A DNA stretch of 22,432 bases from positions 1 through 22,432 of the forward strand of contig JAZGHU010000011.1 of NCBI GenBank assembly GCA_036481345.1. The letters are read 5' to 3'. A program made the translations under genes and the position numbers. Positions 14,602 through 20,849 of this stretch are shown in pieces (position 1 is the stretch's first letter; each line of letters starts with the position of its first letter). Under the pieces are notes generated by a model. The model made no database searches, was not told the origin of the DNA, and saw nothing but the letters and a program-made list of their open reading frames with translations. Source of the DNA: JAAOYC01 sp036481345 (GTDB lineage Archaea; Nanobdellota; Nanobdellia; Woesearchaeales; WJKL01).

Positions 14602-16929
14602 TATAGAATCAAAAAAATCTTTTAGTTTCTCAAGTATTCTTTTTAGGAAAGCCCAGAATCCTTCGCCTTTTTTAGGTGGTTCTGAGTTGTCATCTATTTT
14701 TGAGTCTCCGTCATCATCTCCATTATCACCACCACTTCCTCCACCATTGTCACCACCATTATCGTCATTTCCATCGTTGTCATCAGTAAGGCATAATTTG
14801 CCTCCATTTCTACTTGCGCCAGCAAGAATTGTAAAATCACCACTTACCATTCCAATATATATGGGTTGTGAACAACTAGTATGAATCTTGGTGTTTAGTA
14901 CATTATCAACATAAATCCTAATCTCAGTCCCAAGAGTATCTTTTTCATCAACTCCTTGGAAAGAAAAATTATCTCCAGAAGATACGCTATTTTCAAACAC
15001 AACAATATTATCTTTTTTCTGAACAACTTTGATTGTAGCATCTTGACTTCCATCATATCTTAATGTTAGATTAGTGACTTTGCCGTTACATTCTCCACAT
15101 TCATCATCTTTGCAAGAACTTGGTTCTGGAAGAGTTCCGCTGTCAGTGCAATCTAGGCAATAACCATTGTTAATCAACCATAGGTAATAAGATGCATTAG
15201 AATATTCTGAAGTATTGTTATTTATTAAGATATTCTCTATATAAGCAAGCAGCTCTTCAACTGTATCTGTAGGAATATCTTCACATCCAACCTCATCATG
15301 AAGGATATTTTCTCTATAACAAATATTTGCAGACACAACATTTAACCACAATGTTAATAGTTCTCTTTTTAAGTTATCTTCTGCATGTATGCATTTTTTG
15401 CATCCATTATTATTGTCATCACAATCATCATCTCCGCTGTCATCATCATCGTCATCACCTTCATCATCATCTCCGCTGTCATCATCATCGTCATCTCCAT
15501 AAGCATAATTCCCTGTTATATGATTATCATCATCGTCATCACCGCTGTCATCATCATCATCATCTCCACCACCGTCACAATCATAATCTCCATTGCAATT
15601 CAATATGTTTTTTATATCATCAAGGTCTTCTAGTAATCCATTTCCTTGTATAGGTTCATAGCTTAGTAGATATGCTCCCAATACAATGTCTGAACTATTA
15701 GGTACACATTGATGGATTTCTACTGCAAGAACATTATCTCCATCAGTTAAGTAGCTAAGATCTGTTGCATTAAAATTATAAGATACCCAATCGCTTGGTT
15801 CTGCTCCTATTGAGGATTCATGATATGGAACATAAATATTGTGGTCTGTACTAGCCCCATAACTTCTTAGGAATTCGTTTCCATTTATGTAAGCTACAAA
15901 GCCATCATCATAATCAATATTAAACTTAATATTATCGATGCTGGATGCATCTGGAATATTGAAATGTTTTCTAAAGTAATAAGTTACTGTTTTATCTTGA
16001 GGGTCTGTTCCATAATCTAAGACTGTAGATATTAAAAATTCATCATATCCAAGATATGCATTTCCTGAATTCCAACCAGAATCATCATAATCAGGATTTA
16101 CCCAATCATCACCAAAATCCGTATCACTGTCATTGTATTTCCACTCACTATATAATCCAAACCAATACTTTGCTCTTAAGGAATCTTCTGAATTAAAAAT
16201 ATAAGACAGATGATTTATTTTCCATAAATAATCTTCAAGCATCCCACTGCATTCTTCTTCTTCTTCTTCATCGTCACCATCACATTCTGTTTTCCATTCT
16301 TTACACTTGCCCCACCATCTCCACTTTATACATTTCTTCTCACATTCATCATCATCATCATCATCGTCATCACCTTCATCATCATCTCCGCTGTCATCAT
16401 CATCGTCATCACCTTCATCATCATCTCCGCTGTCATCATCATCGTCATCACCATAAGCATAATTTCCTGTTATATGGTTATCGTCATCATCATCGTCATC
16501 TCCATCATCGTCATCATCTCCGTCACCACCACCATCGCAATCATCTCCATTGCAGAATTGTTTTTTCCACCAACAGGCATTTTTTAGCTTGCAATAATCA
16601 TTGCAATGTTTATTACATTCATCCCATGGTTCATAAATACATCTTCCATCAATTAAGCCGTCTCCATCAGTGTCTCTTTTATTTGGATCTTTGTCCCATA
16701 ATCTTTCTTCCCAATCACTAAGACAGTCATCATCTGTATCAGAGTCATCTGGATTAGAACTTGTGTTGTATCTTATTCTTGTGTTGTTGCAATCAAAATA
16801 TTCTACTGTCCAGCCTGATGTTTCTTCATTATTTGATAGACCATCATTATCATCGTCAGCAGCCAAGACTATTGATGTTAATATGATAATTAATACTGTT
16901 AAGAATAAAATGCCTCTTTTTTTACCCAT
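14596..16929 (-). CDS. Secreted Asp-rich multidomain surface protein with calcium-repeat motifs
   Basis: The 777-residue protein starts with a signal peptide (1-23, hydrophobic core FLTVLIIILTSIV, likely cut before ADDDNDG). Next come thrombospondin type-3-like calcium loops (DDDNDGLSNNEE at 25-36, DTDDDCLSDWEE, DTDGDGLIDG at 86-95), a Cys-rich part (97-131), acidic runs (about 128-195), a second Cys-rich piece, a jelly-roll-like domain (about 260-425; DDWVNPDYDDSGWNSG, YYFRKHFNI, YDDGFVAYINGNEFL), a second poly-Asp block (455-503), a short helical pair (510-590), a beta domain (about 611-714; TLGTEIRIYV, LNTKIHTSCSQPI) like DUF7467 modules of exoproteins, and a Gly/Asp linker. It ends in an amphipathic helix FWAFLKRILEKLKDFFDSIL. 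Ten N-x-S/T sequons are present. No transmembrane anchor is seen. It probably binds calcium at the cell surface, and adhesion is a guess. Confidence 0.85.
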   Translation of the reverse strand: MGKKRGILFLTVLIIILTSIVLAADDDNDGLSNNEETSGWTVEYFDCNNTRIRYNTSSNPDDSDTDDDCLSDWEERLWDKDPNKRDTDGDGLIDGRCIYEPWDECNKHCNDYCKLKNACWWKKQFCNGDDCDGGGDGDDDDDGDDDDDDDNHITGNYAYGDDDDDDSGDDDEGDDDDDDSGDDDEGDDDDDDDDECEKKCIKWRWWGKCKEWKTECDGDDEEEEEECSGMLEDYLWKINHLSYIFNSEDSLRAKYWFGLYSEWKYNDSDTDFGDDWVNPDYDDSGWNSGNAYLGYDEFLISTVLDYGTDPQDKTVTYYFRKHFNIPDASSIDNIKFNIDYDDGFVAYINGNEFLRSYGASTDHNIYVPYHESSIGAEPSDWVSYNFNATDLSYLTDGDNVLAVEIHQCVPNSSDIVLGAYLLSYEPIQGNGLLEDLDDIKNILNCNGDYDCDGGGDDDDDDSGDDDDDNHITGNYAYGDDDDDDSGDDDEGDDDDDDSGDDDCDDNNNGCKKCIHAEDNLKRELLTLWLNVVSANICYRENILHDEVGCEDIPTDTVEELLAYIENILINNNTSEYSNASYYLWLINNGYCLDCTDSGTLPEPSSCKDDECGECNGKVTNLTLRYDGSQDATIKVVQKKDNIVVFENSVSSGDNFSFQGVDEKDTLGTEIRIYVDNVLNTKIHTSCSQPIYIGMVSGDFTILAGASRNGGKLCLTDDNDGNDDNGGDNGGGSGGDNGDDDGDSKIDDNSEPPKKGEGFWAFLKRILEKLKDFFDSIL
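15424..15525 (-). repeat. Poly-Asp cassette, copy 2 (of a 102-base duplication)
   Basis: This stretch encodes NHITGNYAYG followed by DDDDDDSGDDDEG-type runs. It matches 16378-16479 at 99 of 102 bases by direct comparison. The three differences (GGA/GGT, GGG/GGA and AAT/AAC) are all third-position and synonymous. Both copies are in the same gene and the same frame, about 950 bases apart. Confidence 0.9.
16352..16452 (-). repeat. 39-base tandem repeat coding GDDDEGDDDDDDS
   Basis: About 2.6 copies of a 39-base unit (13 residues) lie here, with a full unit at 16391-16429 and partial or diverged units on either side. A related full copy occurs at 15437-15475 in the second cassette. The unit is built from GAT/GAC trinucleotides broken by Ser, Glu and Gly codons. 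Because units are multiples of three, slippage would change length but not reading frame. Confidence 0.85.
16378..16479 (-). repeat. Poly-Asp cassette, copy 1 (of a 102-base duplication)
   Basis: This is the N-proximal copy of the cassette described at 15424-15525, encoding residues 151-184. It overlaps a 39-base tandem repeat encoding GDDDEGDDDDDDS, which extends beyond it. Confidence 0.9.
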
Positions 16930-16954
16930 AATCCCTATTTAAACTATTAATGGT

Positions 16955-16966
16955 TTTTAAATATTT
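16955..16966 (-). promoter_or_regulatory. TATA box for the Asp-rich surface protein
   Basis: Minus-strand AAATATTTAAAAA is centred about 29-30 bases before the ATG at 16929. Confidence 0.5.
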
Positions 16967-16988
16967 CTATTAATAATGTATAATCAAA

Positions 16989-16999
16989 ACATATATATA
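16989..16999 (+). promoter_or_regulatory. TATA box for the glycosyltransferase operon
   Basis: ACATATATATA is centred about 30 bases before the ATG at 17025, back to back with the promoter of the surface-protein gene. Confidence 0.55.
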
Positions 17000-17024
17000 C
17001 ATTAAATCTCTTTTTCAGTGTAAA

Positions 17025-18881
17025 ATGCAAAAAAGATGGTGGTGGCTGTTATTAGTAATTCCTCTATTATATAGACCTATTTGGGGATTATTGCTTATTT
17101 TTTTATTACCTGGATTGGGATTTATTCTTAATTCTTTTAAAGAAAAAAAATTACATGAAAAGATTGCACTATCTATTGCCTTAAGTTTATGTTTAGTTAT
17201 TTTAAATGGTTTTATTATTCATATCTTTCTTGGATTGAGTTTTTGGTCTGTTTTGATTTCTTTGTTGTTAATTTCTTTAATCCCTGTATTGGTTTACTTC
17301 AAGAAAGAGAAAATAGATTTTAAGAAGATAAAACTTCCAAGATTAAATAGGAAACAGATACTGCAAATTATTATGCTGATTTTTTGTTTGTCTATTCTTG
17401 CAGTTAAAGTCTACAAACCTCATTTTGATAATCCTTATCCAATTCATTTGGATGAATGGAGCAGATTATTAGAGACAACCCACATCATAGAAGAAGGCAA
17501 GTTTAATCAAGGATTTAATCCTCAATTTGTCGGGCACCCTTCTGCTGATGTTAGATTAAATCCAGGGTTTCAGTTTATCTTATCTCAATTCTATTTAATC
17601 TCTGGAGTTGATCCTATTTTATTTTTCAAATATCTCCCTGCTTTGTTTGCTATATTAACTGGTCTTATTATTTTTTCTTTTTTAACTAAGATTTCTAATC
17701 AATGGGTTGGATTGTTTGCAATCATTTTTCTCTCTTTTATGAAGACAAATGATAATACTTTAGGGATTTCTTATTTAGTGGCATTGACTATGACTTTTCC
17801 TTTGCTATATGCTTTGATGTATTCTTTGTATAATGCTTTTGAAGAAAAGAACAGCCTTTATTTGTTGTTAGCTTCTTTTATCTATTTTACTGTACTAGTT
17901 ATTCATGAACAAACAGGGGCTTCTTTTTTCCCAATAATCTTGCTTTATATTATTATAAATGCAATAATCTTTGCAATCAAGAATAAAAAGCACTTTCTTA
18001 TTTCAACAAAAGGAGTTTTTGTTGTCCTTGCTTCTCTATTAATCCCTATATTTTCTTTATATGTTGCACGGGCATTAATATGGAGGGGAAGCCTTGCAAA
18101 ATCATGGGGGTTGTTATTGAAATTGTTTGTTTGGAAAGGTATAAGTTCCATAATATATCCTTATAATTTTATTAAGTTTTATGGCATATTTTTTGTTGTT
18201 CTTGCAGTAATTGGAGTAATATTAATCTTTAAGAAGTGGAGTATGATTGTATTTCTGATTTGGTCTTTGGTTGATTTAAGTCAAATAATAAATTTTAGTC
18301 TTAATCAAGTGACTTATTTCTCATCTATTGCAAGAATAAGACACCATACTGTTTTAGGATTGATTCCATTGTCTGCTTTTGCATTATATTTTCTGCTTGA
18401 CATGTTGTTTAAGGTAGTTAAAAAGAATAGAGAAAAAGTATTCACAGTTACTTTAATAATTGTGATTGTTGTTTTGTCTGTATTGTCTTTAGCTTATGTT
18501 GATACAGGAAGATACCTTCCTGAAGATAAGAGACCTAGGAATGGTTTGCGTATTAATCCGACAATTGATTATAAAGATTATCAAGCCATTTTATTTTTGA
18601 AAGGTGTTTCTAAGGGAAACATAGTTTTGGCTGATCCTTTTGTCTCTGCTGCAATTTATCCCATATCTAAAAATTATATTCTTGCTTCATCTCAAAGTAG
18701 ATATGGGGGTGGAAGAGTAAATGACGTAACAAGCTTTTTTTTAACACCATCTTGTTTAGATAAACAGATTATTGCTTATCAGAATAGTGCAAACTATGTT
18801 TTGTCACGTAAACCAATTAATTGTGATTCATTTAAACAAATTTATTCAAAAAACGCAAGATATATTTATGAGGTAGAATAA
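17025..18881 (+). CDS. Polytopic GT-C-like glycosyltransferase (predicted)
   Basis: The 618-residue product is strongly hydrophobic, with about 11-13 predicted membrane segments up to residue 491 and a soluble C-terminal tail of about 125 residues. The first large external loop (130-180) contains YPIHLDEWSRLLE with Asp143-Glu144, resembling the acidic motif in the first loop of GT-C glycosyltransferases that use polyprenyl-phosphate sugars (dolichyl-phosphate mannosyltransferase and oligosaccharyltransferase types). The loop also has HPSADVRLNPGFQF. This makes a lipid-linked sugar transferase likely, but donor and acceptor are unknown. It is divergent from the Asp-rich secreted protein, sharing a 95-base intergenic region with a TATA box about 30 bases before the ATG, and is followed closely by two small membrane proteins. 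A membrane transporter or polysaccharide flippase is an alternative. Confidence 0.7.
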   Translation: MQKRWWWLLLVIPLLYRPIWGLLLIFLLPGLGFILNSFKEKKLHEKIALSIALSLCLVILNGFIIHIFLGLSFWSVLISLLLISLIPVLVYFKKEKIDFKKIKLPRLNRKQILQIIMLIFCLSILAVKVYKPHFDNPYPIHLDEWSRLLETTHIIEEGKFNQGFNPQFVGHPSADVRLNPGFQFILSQFYLISGVDPILFFKYLPALFAILTGLIIFSFLTKISNQWVGLFAIIFLSFMKTNDNTLGISYLVALTMTFPLLYALMYSLYNAFEEKNSLYLLLASFIYFTVLVIHEQTGASFFPIILLYIIINAIIFAIKNKKHFLISTKGVFVVLASLLIPIFSLYVARALIWRGSLAKSWGLLLKLFVWKGISSIIYPYNFIKFYGIFFVVLAVIGVILIFKKWSMIVFLIWSLVDLSQIINFSLNQVTYFSSIARIRHHTVLGLIPLSAFALYFLLDMLFKVVKKNREKVFTVTLIIVIVVLSVLSLAYVDTGRYLPEDKRPRNGLRINPTIDYKDYQAILFLKGVSKGNIVLADPFVSAAIYPISKNYILASSQSRYGGGRVNDVTSFFLTPSCLDKQIIAYQNSANYVLSRKPINCDSFKQIYSKNARYIYEVE

Positions 18882-18893
18882 AAACAAATAAAA

Positions 18894-19196
18894 ATGGCAT
18901 TTGAACAACTTCATTTTGCATTTGGAGCAAGCATACCTTTAATTATTTCAGGATTTTTTTATAATAGGAAGTTTATTTTTTATCTTCCTTTGATTATGAC
19001 TATCACTGGAACTCTAGCTTTTTTGCCTTATTTTGCTGGTTGGAGTGGCGGATGGACTAATATTTTCTTTTTATATGATTTGATCCATAGTAGATTTAAT
19101 AGTGGGCAATTTTTGGGTTTTATTTCCATAGTAATAATGTATTCAGTTGTTCTTTGGTGGCAGGCATTATATTTGTGGAGGAAAAAATATGCCTAA
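18894..19196 (+). CDS. Small membrane protein, divergent YdjM-like (paralogue 1)
   Basis: The 100-residue protein has about three membrane segments (8-22, 30-50, 74-95). It starts MAFEQLHFAFGASIPLI, with His7, then LAFLPYFAGWSGGW and FFLYDLIHSRFNSG. The pattern of an early His, a Pro-containing second segment and a late 'His-Ser' is reminiscent of YdjM/DUF457-type membrane proteins (putative metal-dependent hydrolases), but the family match is weak because the central Asp pair is not clear. It begins 12 bases after the glycosyltransferase stop and overlaps the next gene by eight bases, so it is probably co-translated with it. Function unknown. Confidence 0.6.
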   Translation: MAFEQLHFAFGASIPLIISGFFYNRKFIFYLPLIMTITGTLAFLPYFAGWSGGWTNIFFLYDLIHSRFNSGQFLGFISIVIMYSVVLWWQALYLWRKKYA

Positions 19197-19572
19197 TCCT
19201 CAAATCCATATAGCTATTGGAATGATTGGAATTTTAAGTATATTTTTCATACTTTCTTTATTTTTTAGAAAATTTTTTGAAGAAAAAAAATTACTTTTAT
19301 TTTTACCTTTGATTATTTTGTTGGGTGGTTTTTTAGCTATTGTTCCTGATTTTCCTGAATTTGCTAATAATTTTCCATCTGTTTTGAATACATTTGGAAT
19401 AGAAAAACTATACAAATCTAATTGGCATACACCCATCTTTAATGTTTTTTTTCTGCACCCATTTTTAGATAGTATGGCTAGTGAACGTTATGATCTTAAA
19501 GGTTTGATGTTAACTTTATTTATTTATAATGGAATTGCTCTATTTTATTTTTATCAAACAAGAAAAAAATAA
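19189..19572 (+). CDS. Small membrane protein, YdjM-like (paralogue 2)
   Basis: The 127-residue product starts MPNPQIHIAIGMIGIL with His7, followed by a membrane segment, a Lys-rich loop, LLGGFLAIVPDFPEF (Asp in the PDFPEF segment), SNWHTPIFNVFFLHPFLDS and a final membrane segment. His-Ile-Ala-Ile-Gly, Pro-Asp and His-Thr/His-Pro-Phe-Leu-Asp fit a divergent YdjM/DUF457-like membrane hydrolase. A GGAGG Shine-Dalgarno site at 19177-19181 with seven-base spacing selects ATG 19189, and an ATG at 19147 further upstream is rejected. It shares a Gln-x-His at residues 5-7 with the preceding protein, suggesting an old tandem duplication. Substrate unknown. Confidence 0.6.
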   Translation: MPNPQIHIAIGMIGILSIFFILSLFFRKFFEEKKLLLFLPLIILLGGFLAIVPDFPEFANNFPSVLNTFGIEKLYKSNWHTPIFNVFFLHPFLDSMASERYDLKGLMLTLFIYNGIALFYFYQTRKK

Positions 19573-19576
19573 TAAA

Positions 19577-19586
19577 TTATATATAT
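19577..19586 (+). promoter_or_regulatory. TATA box for the acidic-protein/DUF2391 pair
   Basis: ATTATATATA is centred about 26 bases before the ATG at 19608, and no Shine-Dalgarno site is seen. Confidence 0.55.
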
Positions 19587-19607
19587 GTGAAATGTAAATA
19601 AATCACC

Positions 19608-19904
19608 ATGAAAATAACAATAGATACAAAAGATGATTCTCATGAAGACATCAGAAAAGTCATTGCTTTGCTTAGCAAGATGATTGATGAATCTCCTATG
19701 TCTAGTTCAAATATTTTTGGAGAATCAAATTCTAGTTCAGATGAAGAATCTGAACCTGCTACAACAAATGCTTTTGCAAATATGTTTGGAAGCAGCGATA
19801 GTGGAGCAGAAGAGGGAATGCCTGTTCTTGAGCCTACTTCTGCTAATGAAGATGATGAAGCAGAAGAAGAAAAGGATGATGGTGTACAAATAGTCGAGTA
19901 TTAA
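19608..19904 (+). CDS. Small acidic protein with short beta-alpha N-terminus, DPANN-type
   Basis: The 98-residue protein has an ordered N-terminal segment MKITIDTKDDSHEDIRKVIA (1-20) followed by LLSKMI, then a low-complexity, Ser/Glu/Asp-rich region that looks disordered (27-92), ending in DDGVQIVEY. The pattern 'MKITIDTKxDSHxxIRKVIxLL' followed by an acidic tail is one I recall from small hypothetical proteins of DPANN archaea, but I cannot name a function. There are two near-repeats of the type ...NIFGESNSSS... and ...NMFGSSDSGA.... TATA box TTATATATA lies about 26 bases before the ATG, so it is likely leaderless. The next gene follows after nine bases, so the two are probably in one transcript. 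Confidence 0.75.
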   Translation: MKITIDTKDDSHEDIRKVIALLSKMIDESPMSSSNIFGESNSSSDEESEPATTNAFANMFGSSDSGAEEGMPVLEPTSANEDDEAEEEKDDGVQIVEY

Positions 19905-19913
19905 GGTATTAAG

Positions 19914-20393
19914 ATGGCAAAGATTGATGAAGTGAAAAAAGGGGTTGATGAATTAAGAACAAAACTTTTGGTTAAAGAGCCATCTGACTTTTCTGAAAGA
20001 GATATTGTTCGTGCTTTTTTTGGAGCTTTATTATTAGGATTGACTTTTGCAGTTAAAGGCTTGTTGATTCAAGTAAGTTTAGTAATGGATGCACTTCATA
20101 TGTATATGATCGTTATTGTGACCTTATTGATATTGACTGCAGAGATATATTTTATTGGTTATAGAAAAGTTAAACAAAAAGCAAAAAGAAAATTTGGTCA
20201 ATTTTGGTTAAAGAGATTGGTTGTATTTTATGTTGTTGCTATTTTTACATCTGTATTATTAGTTTATCTGTATGGGTTGAATAAGCTTGTAGATGTTGCT
20301 TCTAATAATCTTGGAGTTCTGAAACTAGTTGTTATAATTTCATTGCCTTGTGCAATTGGTGCAGCTATTGGAGATTTGTTGAAGAAATATTGA
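19914..20393 (+). CDS. DUF2391-like integral membrane protein
   Basis: The 159-residue protein has a soluble N-terminus (1-25) with VKKGVDELRTKLLVKEPSDF, then SERDIVRAFFGALLLGLTFA (27-46), typical of the DUF2391 family (conserved archaeal/bacterial integral membrane proteins of unknown function). About four membrane segments lie at 31-49, 54-80, 101-123 and 134-152, with a basic loop YRKVKQKAKRKFGQ (83-96) in between. A GGT sits a few bases before the ATG, and it follows the acidic-protein gene at nine bases. Family recognition is from memory of the motif and is moderately sure. Function unknown. Confidence 0.65.
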   Translation: MAKIDEVKKGVDELRTKLLVKEPSDFSERDIVRAFFGALLLGLTFAVKGLLIQVSLVMDALHMYMIVIVTLLILTAEIYFIGYRKVKQKAKRKFGQFWLKRLVVFYVVAIFTSVLLVYLYGLNKLVDVASNNLGVLKLVVIISLPCAIGAAIGDLLKKY

Positions 20394-20404
20394 GTTAACA
20401 GAAA

Positions 20405-20414
20405 CCCTTAAAAA
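20405..20414 (+). promoter_or_regulatory. TATA box for archease-rtcB
   Basis: CCCTTAAAAAC is centred about 27 bases before the archease ATG at 20438. Confidence 0.5.
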
Positions 20415-20437
20415 CAATACATGATTAGTTCTTTATT

Positions 20438-20848
20438 ATGAAACAATACGAATTTTTACCTCATACAGCTGATGTAAAATTTAGAGCTTATGGAAAGACA
20501 ATGGAAGAAGCTTTTTCTAATGCAGCTTTAGCTTTAGCAAAAATTATTACAGATGATAAAGTTGAAGAAAATATTGAAAAAGAAATTTCTGTTGAAGCAG
20601 AGGATGAAAAAGCCTTGCTTTATGATTTTTTAGAACAGTTTTTGATTTTGATTGATAGTGAAAATTTCTTGTTGAGCAAAGTTAAAGAATTGAAGATTGA
20701 TGGGCTTAAGTTGAAAGCTAAGATTGTTGGAGATACTGAATTAGATAAATATGAAATTAATACGCACATTAAGGCAATAACTTATCAAGAAATGGAAATT
20801 AATAAAGAGAAAGATAAATATATGGTGCAGGTTATACCTGATCTTTAA
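20438..20848 (+). CDS. Archease, activator of the RNA ligase RtcB
   Basis: The 136-residue protein shows archease motifs: FLPHTADVKFRAYGKTMEEA (6-25) with Asp12, ALLYDFLEQFLILID (59-73), HIKAITYQEMEI and a C-terminal VIPDL with Asp135, matching the acidic residues thought to bind metal. Archease speeds guanylation of RtcB and broadens its nucleotide use during tRNA splicing and RNA repair. Length is typical. It is followed after one base by rtcB, a classic pairing. A TATA-like CCTTAAAAAC about 27 bases before the ATG implies a leaderless transcript for the pair. Confidence 0.93.
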   Translation: MKQYEFLPHTADVKFRAYGKTMEEAFSNAALALAKIITDDKVEENIEKEISVEAEDEKALLYDFLEQFLILIDSENFLLSKVKELKIDGLKLKAKIVGDTELDKYEINTHIKAITYQEMEINKEKDKYMVQVIPDL

Positions 20849-20849
20849 G

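Noticed and set aside
15327..15653. Open frames on the plus strand rich in His or Ile across the Asp block
   Set aside because: They are antisense readings of GAT/GAC codons (ATC gives Ile, CAT gives His) within the Asp-rich gene and lack any other support.
16330..16530. Repeated tcatcatc units resembling a repeat array or CRISPR
   Set aside because: There are no unique spacers or constant palindromic repeats; the region codes for poly-Asp in frame with the long secreted protein.
19147..19188. Earlier ATG for the second small membrane protein
   Set aside because: The GGAGG site at 19177-19181 points to ATG 19189, which gives a sensible start MPNPQIH; the extra residues are only the shifted frame of the upstream gene.
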